Source: Ruminococcaceae bacterium UBA5406
GTDB lineage: Bacteria; Bacillota; Clostridia; Oscillospirales; Acutalibacteraceae
DNA length: 64,000 nt
Direction: 5' to 3'
Assembly: GCA_002407675.1 (NCBI GenBank)
Contig: DHNW01000030.1
Span: 1-64,000, forward strand
The notes under the pieces are model-generated. The model saw only the letters and a program-made list of their open reading frames with translations, searched no databases and was not told the origin of the DNA. Shown piece by piece: positions 15,962 through 24,211 of the stretch. Position 1 is the stretch's first letter. The number at the start of each line of letters is the position of its first letter. A program made the translations under genes and the position numbers.

Positions 15962-16788
15962 CTGTCCTAAGTGGAAAAGGTGGAACCGGGAAAACCTTCG
16001 TCTCCGTCAATCTGGCTGTCACTGCCGGAAAATCGGTCTATATCGACTGCGATGTTGAAGAACCGAACGGATATTTGTTTCTGCACCCAACGCTGCAAAA
16101 TCAACAAACGGTGGATGTTACTGTTCCGGAATTTGATGAAGGCCGCTGCATAGGCTGTCGTTCCTGTTTGAAATTCTGTCGGTTTAATGCGTTGGTCTTT
16201 GTAAAAGGAAAACCGAAAGTATTTCCGGAACTGTGTCATTCCTGCGGCGGCTGTTCATTGATCTGCCCCGCTGGGGCCATCCGGGAAACAAAACGGACTG
16301 TCGGCAGAATTGAAACCGGGCAATCCGGAACCGTCACCGTTATCACCGGTATTCTGAATCAGGGCGAAGCCTCTGGCGTCCCGGTTATTCGGCAGCTACT
16401 CTGTAAAACACCAAATGCAGAAAACGTCATTGTCGATTGTCCGCCGGGAAGTTCCTGCACCGTTATGGAAAGCATCAAAAATGCGGATTACTGCCTTTTC
16501 GTTGCGGAACCGACCCTTTTCGGACTGGAAAATTTAAAACTCGTTGCAAAACTTGCTGACGTTTTTCATAAACCACACGGAATTGTTATAAATAAAGATA
16601 TGGGAAAAGAAAATCCACTGGATCAGTATTTGTCGGAACACGAAATACCGGTCTTGACACGAATTCCGTATGACATGGCATTGGCAAAGTTAAATGCAAA
16701 GGGTAAGATTGCCGTAAAACGAGAAAGTTACCAGAGCATCTTTCTTCAACTGTATAACCAGATCCGTTCTACAGGAGGAATCGAATGA
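15952..16788 (+). CDS. MinD/ParA-type ATPase with inserted 2[4Fe-4S] ferredoxin domain (first)
   Basis: 278 residues. A deviant Walker A SGKGGTGKT at 7-15 marks the SIMIBI/MinD class. Two [4Fe-4S] motifs sit in the insertion: C66-C69-C72-C76 and C95-C98-C101-C105. IVDCPPGSS is Walker B, followed by VAEPTLFGLENL. Such ATPases (Mrp/NBP35-like, CooC-like) carry or insert Fe-S or metal cofactors. The two adjacent copies suggest a heterodimer. It overlaps the Rrf2 gene upstream and the second ATPase downstream (four bases). Confidence 0.9.
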   Translation: MQIAVLSGKGGTGKTFVSVNLAVTAGKSVYIDCDVEEPNGYLFLHPTLQNQQTVDVTVPEFDEGRCIGCRSCLKFCRFNALVFVKGKPKVFPELCHSCGGCSLICPAGAIRETKRTVGRIETGQSGTVTVITGILNQGEASGVPVIRQLLCKTPNAENVIVDCPPGSSCTVMESIKNADYCLFVAEPTLFGLENLKLVAKLADVFHKPHGIVINKDMGKENPLDQYLSEHEIPVLTRIPYDMALAKLNAKGKIAVKRESYQSIFLQLYNQIRSTGGIE

Positions 16789-17663
16789 TACAGCTTGCAG
16801 TTCTTAGCGGCAAAGGCGGTACAGGTAAAACAACGGTTGCGTCGTCTCTGATTCGTCTTTCTGAAAACAGGGCATTTGCTGATTGCGACGTAGAAGCGCC
16901 TAATCTGCATCAAATATTCGTACATGGAGAAAAGCCGGCAGAAAAGCCTTATTATGGTTTAAAAAAAGCTGTTCTGGATCCGAAAGCCTGTACAGGCTGC
17001 GGAAAATGTGCGCAGCTCTGTCGGTTTGATGCCATTCAAAGCGGGCATGTAAATCCGTTTTTGTGCGAAGGCTGTGGTGTCTGTGAAACTGTCTGCCCTA
17101 TCCATGACAAAGACGGGCATCCGGCGATCCACTTGGAAAACCAGATTTCCGGAAAAACACTTCTTTTTCAAACTGAGTCTGGTGTATTATCGACGGCTGA
17201 ACTGCAGATTGGAAGCGGAGCTTCTGGCCGAATGGTTTCAGAAGTGAGGGCAAACTTATACAGTGCGCTCACGGATGAAAAATTAGTTATTCTCGACGGC
17301 TCTCCCGGAATTGGCTGCCCAGTGATCGCCTCTGTAACGGGCACCCAAATGGTCTTGATTGTAGCTGAACCGACCCTCTCTGGCATTCACGACATGCAGC
17401 GTATCATTGAAACTGCACGCCGATTTGACGCCAAAATTGCTGTGTGTATTAATAAATTTAATATTAGTCCGAATGGTACAAAAGAAATTCAAAAATTCTG
17501 CCTACGGGAAAACATCTCTGTTCTTGGCCTGATTCCATTTGACCATACCGTAATAAAAGCGGTTAATTCTGGGAAACCCGTAGTTGATTTTCCAGACAGC
17601 AAAGCTGGAAAAGTCATTCGGGAAATTTGGGGAAAGCTAGAGCCGGTACTTGCTGTCTCATAA
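16785..17663 (+). CDS. MinD/ParA-type ATPase with inserted 2[4Fe-4S] ferredoxin domain (second)
   Basis: 292 residues, paralogous to the gene before it. Walker A SGKGGTGKTT at 8-17; cluster ligands C69-C72-C75-C79 and C94-C97-C100-C104; Walker B ILDGSPGIGCP; then VAEPTLSGIHDMQRI. It starts four bases inside the first ATPase (ATGA), so the two are made together. In Desulfovibrio a similar ATPase pair forms a complex with orange protein; that comparison is established for that organism, and the equivalence here is inference. Confidence 0.9.
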   Translation: MIQLAVLSGKGGTGKTTVASSLIRLSENRAFADCDVEAPNLHQIFVHGEKPAEKPYYGLKKAVLDPKACTGCGKCAQLCRFDAIQSGHVNPFLCEGCGVCETVCPIHDKDGHPAIHLENQISGKTLLFQTESGVLSTAELQIGSGASGRMVSEVRANLYSALTDEKLVILDGSPGIGCPVIASVTGTQMVLIVAEPTLSGIHDMQRIIETARRFDAKIAVCINKFNISPNGTKEIQKFCLRENISVLGLIPFDHTVIKAVNSGKPVVDFPDSKAGKVIREIWGKLEPVLAVS

Positions 17664-17716
17664 AAGCCGAAATACATTGACTGAATCTATTATTTAATAA
17701 AAGGAGATAAAATAAA

Positions 17717-18079
17717 ATGAAAATTGCAGTTGCATGCGACGGAATGAATGTATCCCAGCATTTTGGGCACTGTGAAGGATTCGAAATTTTTACGGTGGAA
17801 AATAGGAAGATTTCTGCCCGGAAACAATACCCTAACCCAGGCCATAAACCCGGTTTTTTGCCAAATTATTTAAGCGACCTCGGCATTAGTACGATTATCA
17901 CAGGGGGAATCGGAGGCGGTGCCATCGATATCTTCAATAAAAAAAACATTGAGGTTATTTCCGGTGCCTCTGGAAAAGCAGAAGATGCCGTCCAAAATTA
18001 CTTGGATGGAAATTTAAAATCTACTGGAAGCATTTGTAATAAGCATGAATTTGAAAGTAACTGCGGAGGGCATCAGTAA
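17717..18079 (+). CDS. second NifX/NifB-C-terminal-like cofactor-binding protein
   Basis: 120 residues starting MKIAVACDGMNVSQHFGHCEGFEIF, the classic start of this family with an HFGHC box. It also has GHKPGFLPNYLSDLGISTIITGGIGGGAIDIFNKKNIEVISGASG. The C-terminus carries HEFESNCGGHQ, a possible extra metal site. Follows the second ATPase with its own AAGGAG site and ends at a strong terminator, closing the module. Confidence 0.88.
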   Translation: MKIAVACDGMNVSQHFGHCEGFEIFTVENRKISARKQYPNPGHKPGFLPNYLSDLGISTIITGGIGGGAIDIFNKKNIEVISGASGKAEDAVQNYLDGNLKSTGSICNKHEFESNCGGHQ

Positions 18080-18105
18080 CTTCGATTAAATTTCATAAGA
18101 CAAGA

Positions 18106-18146
18106 AACACCCGGATGCACAGAAGAACATGTTGCATCCGGGTGTT
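18106..18146. terminator. bidirectional terminator between the NifX-like gene and rplL
   Basis: Perfect 14-bp stem AACACCCGGATGCA / TGCATCCGGGTGTT with a 13-base loop, between convergent genes. Confidence 0.85.
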
Positions 18147-18183
18147 AAATTCTCTATTTTTGAAGAAGTAAAACAGAATTAGA

Positions 18184-18558
18184 TTATTTCAGTTCGACTT
18201 CTGCGCCAGCTTTTACAAGCTTCTCCTTCATGGAGTCGGCATCCTCTTTGGAAACGCCTTCTTTAATCGTCTTGGGAGCCGCATCGACGAGATCCTTTGC
18301 GTCTTTCAGGCCAAGGCCAGTAATTTCACGTACAGCTTTAATAACCTGAATCTTCTGCTGACCAATGCTCTTCAAAACAACATCAAACGATGTCTTTTCT
18401 TCAGCAGCCTGGGTAGCGGCAGCCGGGGCAGCAGCTACAGCTACAGGGGCAGCAGCAGAAACACCGAATTCTTCTTCCAAAGCTTTTACCAATTCTGACA
18501 GCTCGAGAACCGTAAGGGACTTTACATCTTCAACCAGCTTTGCTACTTTATCAGACAT
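18184..18558 (-). CDS. rplL: 50S ribosomal protein L7/L12
   Basis: 124 residues from ATG 18558 (MSDKVAKLVEDVKSL), seven bases after GGAGG; the frame reads five codons further upstream through the ribosome site. The N-terminal dimerisation helices, the Ala-rich hinge (about 38-55) and the C-terminal factor-binding domain (IKAVREITGLGLKDAKDLVDAAPKTIKEG) are complete. Forms the ribosome stalk with L10. Second gene of rplJ-rplL. Confidence 0.97.
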   Translation of the reverse strand: MSDKVAKLVEDVKSLTVLELSELVKALEEEFGVSAAAPVAVAAAPAAATQAAEEKTSFDVVLKSIGQQKIQVIKAVREITGLGLKDAKDLVDAAPKTIKEGVSKEDADSMKEKLVKAGAEVELK

Positions 18559-18612
18559 TACAAAAACCTCCAAAATTAAAATATAAGTTCATCATAAAAT
18601 TCAACACAAACA

Positions 18613-19146
18613 TCAGGCGGATTTTTTCTGCTCCGCAATCGCATTCAGGGCAACAACCAAACCTTTTACAGTCCCGTTCAATACGGTTACCAGACCGGTA
18701 ATCGGCCCGTTCAAGCCACGCAAGACCATCGACAAAAGGACATCCTTTGAAGGCAGGGATCCCAGCGTATCAATTTCGGCCGCCGTAACCGCCTTTCCAT
18801 CAATAAAGCCCGCTTTAACGGTAAATTGTTTGCTCGCTTTGGCATATTTGCTAAGGACTTTTGCCGGTGCGACATAATCTTCCCCATGAACAGCAACAGC
18901 AGTTGTTCCAACTAAGAAGGAGTCAAGTCCTTCTATTCCAGCCTGCTGCAAAGCCAAACGCAACAGTGAATTCTTAATAACCCGATAACTGCTTCCAGAT
19001 TCACGGAGCTCTTTCCGCATTTTTGTATCTTCCGCAACGGTTATGCCTTTATAATCCACCAGCACACCGGTCTTAGCAGATTTTAAATTCTCAGAAAGAT
19101 CCGAAACGAACTTCTTCTTTTCATCCAAAATCTTTTTACTAGGCAA
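18613..19146 (-). CDS. rplJ: 50S ribosomal protein L10
   Basis: 177 residues starting at TTG 19146 (MPSKKILDEKKKFVSDL), six bases after GGAGGTG; the upstream ATG at 19161 is part of the ribosome site. Anchors the L7/L12 stalk to 23S rRNA. Typical blocks: VDYKGITVAEDTKMRKELRESGSSYRVIKNSL and LSMVLRGLNGPITGLVTVLN. Controlled by the L10 leader directly upstream. The TTG start is itself unusual for such a highly expressed gene. Confidence 0.96.
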   Translation of the reverse strand: MPSKKILDEKKKFVSDLSENLKSAKTGVLVDYKGITVAEDTKMRKELRESGSSYRVIKNSLLRLALQQAGIEGLDSFLVGTTAVAVHGEDYVAPAKVLSKYAKASKQFTVKAGFIDGKAVTAAEIDTLGSLPSKDVLLSMVLRGLNGPITGLVTVLNGTVKGLVVALNAIAEQKKSA

Positions 19147-19164
19147 ATTTTTCACCTCCATCTG

Positions 19165-19330
19165 AAAAAAGGAACAGCGCTAAAACAAAAAGCCTTTTCC
19201 GCAACCGCAGAAAAGGCTTCCTTATGCTCACGCATCAAAACCTTATTCTCGGCAGGCCGGAAAATCCATTAAGCAAAAGCGCCTGCTGTCTTTGAATAAA
19301 GGACAGCTTCAATTAAATTTTGACTGGTAT
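19165..19330 (-). ncRNA. L10 leader RNA with internal terminator hairpin
   Basis: Untranslated leader between the rplJ promoter and gene. It has several hairpins, including a strong one (AGCCTTTTC.. / ..GAAAAGGCT, then TTTTTG) 20-50 bases before rplJ. In Firmicutes, L10 (or the L10-L12 complex) binds this leader and represses rplJL. Assigned by position and structure, not by covariance search. Confidence 0.75.
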
Positions 19331-19332
19331 TT

Positions 19333-19361
19333 AGTATACCACGAATATACCCTGTTGTCAA
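19333..19361 (-). promoter_or_regulatory. rplJL promoter
   Basis: Minus strand TTGACA (19356-19361), 17 bases, TATACT (19333-19338), immediately after the rplA stop. rplJL therefore has its own start. Confidence 0.8.
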
Positions 19362-19362
19362 A

Positions 19363-20058
19363 TTAAGCTCCGACTTTATTAGGATTAATATGGATCCCAG
19401 GGCCCATGGTAGTCGCTACCACACAGGAACGAATATATTGCCCTTTGGCAGCCGCAGGTCTAGCTCTGACAATCGCACTGAGCAGCGCGTTAAAGTTCTC
19501 TGTCAACTTATCTTTTCCAAAAGAGACTTTTCCAATTACACAGTGGATAATATTTGATTTATCCAAACGATACTCAATTTTACCGGCTTTCGCTTCGGCA
19601 ACGGCTTTTGCAATGTCGCGCGTAACTGTGCCGGCTTTGGGGTTTGGCATTAAACCGCGTGGGCCAAGGATTCTGCCGAGACGACCTACAAATCCCATCA
19701 TATCTGGTGTAGTAACCAGAATGTCAAAATCCAGCCAACCTTCGTTCTGAATTTTTTGAACCATTTCTTCTGCGCCTACATAGTCGGCACCGGCTTCCTG
19801 GGCTGCCTTTGCAGCCTCACCCTTACAAATGGCAAGAACCCGGACCTTTTTGCCGGTTCCATTCGGCAGAACAATCGCTCCGCGAACCTGCTGGTCAGCA
19901 TGGCGGCTGTCAACGCCCAATCTTACATGGACCTCGACACTTTCGTCGAATTTTTTAGTTCCGGTCTTGACGCAAAGGTCAAGAGCGTCTTCGGAATTAT
20001 ATAATTTTGTACGGTCAATCAGCTTTACGCCATCGACATATTTTTTTCCGTGTTTCAT
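19363..20058 (-). CDS. rplA: 50S ribosomal protein L1
   Basis: 231 residues starting MKHGKKYVDGVKLIDRTKLY, preceded by GGGAGG. Binds 23S rRNA at the E-site stalk and represses its own operon in many bacteria. Conserved blocks are present: VRLGVDSRHADQQVRGAIVLPNGTGK, TPDMMGFVGRLGRILGPRGLMPNPKAGTVT and TTMGPGIHINP at the end. Second gene after rplK. Confidence 0.97.
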   Translation of the reverse strand: MKHGKKYVDGVKLIDRTKLYNSEDALDLCVKTGTKKFDESVEVHVRLGVDSRHADQQVRGAIVLPNGTGKKVRVLAICKGEAAKAAQEAGADYVGAEEMVQKIQNEGWLDFDILVTTPDMMGFVGRLGRILGPRGLMPNPKAGTVTRDIAKAVAEAKAGKIEYRLDKSNIIHCVIGKVSFGKDKLTENFNALLSAIVRARPAAAKGQYIRSCVVATTMGPGIHINPNKVGA

Positions 20059-20131
20059 TCGTTTTCCTCCCTGTCAAGTGGTAAAATCGGATTCAAAGTT
20101 CCTCCCACTGGGGGCCGCGAAGTTTCCAATT

Positions 20132-20557
20132 TTATTCGGCAACTTCTACGCCCATGCTGCGCGCCGTTCCGGCAACCATGCTCATAGCTGATTCGATGGT
20201 TGCAGCATTCAGATCGGGCATCTTTGTTTCGGCGATTTTTTTAATCTGCTCGCGCGTAATTTTTGCGACTTTGGTTTTATTGGGTTCGCCGGACGCCTTG
20301 TCAATACCGCAGGCTTTTTTGATCAAGACCGCTGCAGGCGGCGTCTTGGTGATAAATGTGAAAGAACGGTCGGCATAGACCGTTATAATTACTGGGATAA
20401 TCATCCCCGCCTGGCTCTTTGTGCGTTCGTTAAACTCTTTTGTAAACGCCATGATATTGACACCGTGCTGACCGAGAGCCGGCCCAACCGGCGGCGCCGG
20501 CGTTGCCTTTCCGGCAGGTATTTGTAGCTTAATAAGGCCTGTTACCTTTTTTGCCAT
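20132..20557 (-). CDS. rplK: 50S ribosomal protein L11
   Basis: 141 residues, MAKKVTGLIKLQIPAGKATPAPPVGPALGQHGVNIMAF, complete to the C-terminal RNA-binding domain (AGTARSMGVEV). Part of the GTPase-associated centre. Preceded by GGAGGTG and by a hairpin-rich leader. Confidence 0.97.
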   Translation of the reverse strand: MAKKVTGLIKLQIPAGKATPAPPVGPALGQHGVNIMAFTKEFNERTKSQAGMIIPVIITVYADRSFTFITKTPPAAVLIKKACGIDKASGEPNKTKVAKITREQIKKIAETKMPDLNAATIESAMSMVAGTARSMGVEVAE

Positions 20558-20581
20558 ACTTTTACTGCACCTCCAAAATTT

Positions 20582-20663
20582 GTGGTCGATGGCGAAACGG
20601 AAAACAGACTCCCGTTTCTCCCACAGGGGCAGAGCCCCTCATAACAAGCAGGATTAACCTGCT
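20582..20663 (-). promoter_or_regulatory. hairpin-rich nusG-rplK spacer, possible L1-binding leader
   Basis: Three hairpins lie in the gap before rplK: GTGG..AAACGG / CCGTTT..CCAC (20582-20624), GGGGC/GCCCC (20626-20638) and AGCAGG/CCTGCT (20647-20663). A GTGGGAG...CCAC element before rplK is typical of L1 feedback sites. Position-based inference. Confidence 0.45.
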
Positions 20664-20680
20664 GATTACCAAAAATAACT

Positions 20681-21202
20681 TTATTCCACTGCCTCCGCCT
20701 GATTTAACTCCAGTTCAACAGGAGTTTCGCGCCCAAACATTGAAACTGTAACACGCACGCGATTTTTTTCTTTATCGATTTCTTTTACGATACCGATAAA
20801 TCCTTCCAGCGGCCCGTCAGTAATCGCCACGGAGTCTCCAATCCCGTAAGAAACTTCAACTTCTTTTTTCTCAACGCCGAGTTTCGACACTTCTTCTTCC
20901 GTCAATGGAATCGGTTTGGAAGACGGTCCGACAAAACCTGTGCACCCGCGTATATTTCGCACGACATACCACGAATCATCGGTCAAAATCATTTTGACAA
21001 GGACGTAACCGGGGAAAATTTTTCTTTCGACATCGCGCTTCTTGTTGTCTTTGATTTCCGTCACCGTCTCGGTGGGAACCAGGACCTGCTGAATCAAATC
21101 GCGGAGCTGGCGGTTTTCTACTGTTTTCTCCAGATTGGAGGCAACCTTGTTTTCATACCCGGAATAGGTATGGACAACATACCATTTTGCTTCTTCAGGC
21201 AA
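20681..21202 (-). CDS. nusG: transcription termination/antitermination protein NusG
   Basis: 173 residues from TTG 21202 (MPEEAKWYVVHTYSGYENKVA), five bases after GGAGGTG; the ATG at 21217 belongs to the ribosome site. An NGN domain contacts RNA polymerase (residues ~1-115, FPGYVLVKMILTDDSWYVVRNIRGCTGFVG), and a KOW domain follows (GDSVAITDGPLEGFIGIVKEID). Downstream of secE. Confidence 0.97.
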   Translation of the reverse strand: MPEEAKWYVVHTYSGYENKVASNLEKTVENRQLRDLIQQVLVPTETVTEIKDNKKRDVERKIFPGYVLVKMILTDDSWYVVRNIRGCTGFVGPSSKPIPLTEEEVSKLGVEKKEVEVSYGIGDSVAITDGPLEGFIGIVKEIDKEKNRVRVTVSMFGRETPVELELNQAEAVE

Positions 21203-21225
21203 AGAAAACACCTCCATTTACAGCC

Positions 21226-21462
21226 TCACGTTGCAACATTCATGATCAGTCCAAGCAAATTAACCAGCAGCGTGTCAAATCCGAAAACAAAAAGCCCGAT
21301 TACAATAATTGTGACAAGCACCACGCCGGTACTTTTAAAGACCGTTTTCGGAGTTGGCCACACCATCTTTTTGATTTCGCCTTTTATGTCCTGAAAGAAA
21401 TTGGAAATGCCTCTGCCGGCCCTGACAAAAAAATTTTCTTTCTTCGCAGATTTCTCGGCCAT
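21226..21462 (-). CDS. secE: preprotein translocase subunit SecE
   Basis: 78 residues: a basic cytosolic N-terminus, the conserved amphipathic segment GRGISNFFQDIKGEIKKMVWPTPKT, and one membrane helix (VVLVTIIVIGLFVFGFDTLLVNLLGLIM). Stabilises SecY in the inner membrane translocon. Between rpmG and nusG as in most Firmicutes. Confidence 0.95.
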   Translation of the reverse strand: MAEKSAKKENFFVRAGRGISNFFQDIKGEIKKMVWPTPKTVFKSTGVVLVTIIVIGLFVFGFDTLLVNLLGLIMNVAT

Positions 21463-21487
21463 AATTTAACTGTCCCCTCCATCCGGT

Positions 21488-21637
21488 TTATTTTGTTTCC
21501 CGGTGTAGCGTGTGTTTCTTACAAAACCTGCAATACTTTTTCATTTCGAGCCTGTCCGGATCATTTTTTTTGTTTTTCATTGTGTCATAATTACGCTGTT
21601 TGCATTCAGTGCAAGCCATTGTTACTTTTACTCTCAT
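21488..21637 (-). CDS. rpmG: 50S ribosomal protein L33
   Basis: 49 residues starting MRVKVTMACTECKQRNYDT at ATG 21637 with GGAGGTG upstream. Four cysteines (CTEC and CRFC) make a zinc ribbon, so this is the zinc-binding C+ form. It ends KKHTLHRETK. First gene of the rpmG-secE-nusG-rplK-rplA operon. Confidence 0.96.
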   Translation of the reverse strand: MRVKVTMACTECKQRNYDTMKNKKNDPDRLEMKKYCRFCKKHTLHRETK

Positions 21638-21742
21638 AACGGCACCTCCCGCTGTACGGAAATATTTTAGCTTTTAAAAAGCCACGGCCTCCCTCAAAAA
21701 AGGGAACACAAAAAAATAAGCCCCTTTTCATGAGGTACTTCT

Positions 21743-21771
21743 ACCTTAGCACTTTACGCGGCATCTGTCAA
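21743..21771 (-). promoter_or_regulatory. promoter of the rpmG-secE-nusG operon
   Basis: Minus strand TTGACA (21766-21771), 17 bases, TAAGGT (21743-21748), about 105 bases before rpmG. Confidence 0.7.
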
Positions 21772-21910
21772 GTCTTATTTTAAAATTGTTATAGTTATAA
21801 TAGTTATTATATCTAGGAATAGGAACTAATTGTCGGGAATAAGCCAGCCCTACGGCGCCGGAAGCGGAAACCTCCGTTTTTCGGACCGGCCGTATTATCC
21901 TAAAATTATT

Positions 21911-22720
21911 TCACTTCTCATTCTGGCGTTCCATTTCATTTAAAGTAGTCGCCATAATGCTTTGGCGTTTTTTGCGCTTTTCAGGTTTGACTTTTTTGCC
22001 TTTCATTTTTAACCCGGCTTTGTAGCCCTTGGCAAGCTCTTCGCTGAAAAGCGGCCTAATAACTTCAATTGCTCGGTCGCTCAACCCATTGAGCAATGCA
22101 ATTGTAATGACGGAACGGACATCCATATCCCCGCTGGTATACATCCCACTCAGCAGCCCGCAGGCTTTTGTGATCAGGTCTTTCTCCGCCCCGGCTGAAA
22201 ACAGCACTTCCAGCCTTGGGAGGAGGTGACTGCGCGCAAAGGAAACCGCACGAATGCCGCCGTACGCCGCTTTTTCCGCTGTAATTTCATCCTTCAGTTC
22301 TGGGAAAACAGAAACGAATCGGTTAAAAAAGAACTGCGGATCAACATTGTTGTCATCATCTTTCCGTTTCTTTTTTTTCGTGCGCACCACAGCGTTGATT
22401 TGCTGCGGCCCAACGATTGTTTCGTTGAAATCCTCGATGATGCTCTGAACCTGTTCAATCGAATCGGTTTCGGGATCATAGAGCCACATGGAAACGCTGT
22501 CCCATTTTCCGTCTGGCTTTCCGTCCTCCAGTCCGCAGGTCCTTAGTTCAAAGCGCTTTCGATTTTCCCGGTACAAGATGCTGTACGCCGACTGTGAGCC
22601 GATAAAAAGCGCCGACTGCCCGTCCTTTTCCCTCGGGGAATCCGCCGCGGGCTGAAAACCGCTTTCCTGCAGAACGGCCCCCACTTTTTCTACAACCAGG
22701 TGAAATGCTTTCTGATCCAA
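21911..22720 (-). CDS. conserved hypothetical protein, basic C-terminus
   Basis: 269 residues from TTG 22720 (MDQKAFHLVVEKVGAVLQESGF), seven bases after AGGAGTG. No family recognised. The first ~110 residues are an alpha/beta domain ending in a strand/tryptophan-rich part (SVSMWLYDPETDS). A basic spacer KKKKRKDDDN at about 145 leads to a helical C-terminal half (ITIALLNGLSDRAIEVIRPLFSEELAKGYK) and a very basic tail (KMKGKKVKPEKRKKRQS). No signal peptide or membrane segment. It stands alone between the ribosomal operon and divergent ddl. Nucleic-acid binding would fit the charge but is not shown. Confidence 0.7.
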   Translation of the reverse strand: MDQKAFHLVVEKVGAVLQESGFQPAADSPREKDGQSALFIGSQSAYSILYRENRKRFELRTCGLEDGKPDGKWDSVSMWLYDPETDSIEQVQSIIEDFNETIVGPQQINAVVRTKKKKRKDDDNNVDPQFFFNRFVSVFPELKDEITAEKAAYGGIRAVSFARSHLLPRLEVLFSAGAEKDLITKACGLLSGMYTSGDMDVRSVITIALLNGLSDRAIEVIRPLFSEELAKGYKAGLKMKGKKVKPEKRKKRQSIMATTLNEMERQNEK

Positions 22721-22904
22721 AATAAAATCACTCCTGAGAGCCCCCGCCAGTCCTGACAAAAGCCGTGGGAACCCCATCCGAAATTTTTCATAAACAGCCC
22801 ATGTAAACGGACTCAAAGAATATGCTTATTATACTACATAAAGTATCTTTTGTCATCATACTTTTTTATACGTTCCACCCGGCAATCCACGGCGAATTTT
22901 TCAA

Positions 22905-22933
22905 TTGCGCGGTTCCCGCCAATGTGATATGAT
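22905..22933 (+). promoter_or_regulatory. ddl promoter
   Basis: TTGCGC (22905-22910), 17 bases, TATGAT (22928-22933), about 80 bases before the ddl start. Confidence 0.6.
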
Positions 22934-23015
22934 AAGTATCTGTAGGATTCAGCTCCAGCTGGTACCGGAGCAGGCTTCGGCGGAACGGAATCTGCTAATT
23001 TGGAGGAATAGTTTA

Positions 23016-24089
23016 ATGGGAAAGAAAAAAATCGCCGTCCTGTTCGGCGGGCGTTCTTCGGAACACGAGGTATCCTGTGTATCCGCATACTCAGTTATAC
23101 AAAATCTATCCAAAGAAAAATATGAGACCGTCTGTATCGGAATTACAAAAGAGGGCCGCTGGTATCTTTACACCGGTCCCGCCGCAAAAATTCGGGACGG
23201 CAGCTGGGAACACAGCGGACAGACTACCCCGGCGTTCCTGCCGCCTGACCGGGGAACCGGCGGGCTCGTTCTATTGGCGCCGGACGGCATGAAACTGATA
23301 AAAATCGACTGCGTTTTCCCCGTTCTGCACGGGAAAAACGGAGAAGACGGAACCATGCAGGGCCTGCTGGAACTGTGCGGCCTTCCGTTTGTCGGCTGCG
23401 GAACTTTAAGTTCCGCCGTTTGTATGGATAAGGCCATGACCCACTCCCTTCTGGAAACCGCCGGCATTGCAGGGGCTAAATATCTTTGGTTTTATAAAAA
23501 TAGATACCGCACCGGTTCCGATAAAATTAAAATAAAGATCAACGCGCGGCTCGGCTATCCAATTTTTGTGAAGCCGGCAGCTTCCGGATCTTCCGTCGGC
23601 ATCACCAAAATCAACCGGGAAGAAGAACTGGATGCCGCTGTCGCCACCGCCGCGTCGGAAGGCAACAAAATTCTCGTGGAAGAAGCCGTTTCCGGCCAGG
23701 AAGTGGAGTGCGCCGTTCTGGGAAATTTGGATCCGAAAGCTGCGGATGTCGTGGGTGAAATTGTCCCGTCCGCTGAATTTTATGACTATGATGACAAATA
23801 CAAATCCGGCAAATCGCAGCTGAACATTCCTGCCCGCATTGACGCTGAAACCGCTGCAAAAATCCGTTCAACCGCCGAACGAGCGTTCCGCCTGCTTGGG
23901 TGCCGCGGGATGGCACGCGTCGATTTCTTCGTCCGGAACGGAAAAGAAGTCCTGCTGAACGAACTGAATACCATTCCGGGCTTCACACCGATCAGCATGT
24001 ACCCAAAACTCTGGGAGGCTTCGGGCCTTCCCTACAGCGAACTGCTGGATCGGCTGATCGGCTTTGCCATGGAAAAGGAAACGGATTAA
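23016..24089 (+). CDS. ddl: D-alanine--D-alanine ligase
   Basis: 357 residues from ATG 23016 after GGAGG; the longer open frame from 22905 overlaps the promoter and is rejected. ATP-grasp enzyme making D-Ala-D-Ala for peptidoglycan. Family blocks: KKKIAVLFGGRSSEHEVSCVSAYSV, HGKNGEDGTMQGLLELCGLPFVGCG, FVKPAASGSSVGITK, FYDYDDKYKSG and ELNTIPGFTPISMYP. The tyrosine in the omega loop (DDKYKSG) is that of D-Ala-D-Ala rather than D-Ala-D-Lac ligases. First gene of a run with DUF1934 and argS. Confidence 0.95.
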   Translation: MGKKKIAVLFGGRSSEHEVSCVSAYSVIQNLSKEKYETVCIGITKEGRWYLYTGPAAKIRDGSWEHSGQTTPAFLPPDRGTGGLVLLAPDGMKLIKIDCVFPVLHGKNGEDGTMQGLLELCGLPFVGCGTLSSAVCMDKAMTHSLLETAGIAGAKYLWFYKNRYRTGSDKIKIKINARLGYPIFVKPAASGSSVGITKINREEELDAAVATAASEGNKILVEEAVSGQEVECAVLGNLDPKAADVVGEIVPSAEFYDYDDKYKSGKSQLNIPARIDAETAAKIRSTAERAFRLLGCRGMARVDFFVRNGKEVLLNELNTIPGFTPISMYPKLWEASGLPYSELLDRLIGFAMEKETD

Positions 24090-24211
24090 AATACAGAACA
24101 AGTGCTGGAAAACGCGCCGGAATGATTTCCTGCGAGTGACGGATGAATCAATTCAGGCGCCAAAGGACGCCCGGCCGCGCCCTTTTGTTTCAGCATAGTA
24201 AGGAGATTGCA

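Noticed and set aside
15119..18079. Nitrogenase cluster
   Set aside because: NifX-like proteins and MinD ATPases are present, but there is no nifH, nifD, nifK, nifE, nifN or radical-SAM NifB.
21638..21910. tRNA-Trp gene between rpmG and the region upstream, as found in some Firmicutes
   Set aside because: No cloverleaf or CCA end on either strand. The only tRNA-Trp sequence is the 3' fragment at 4263.
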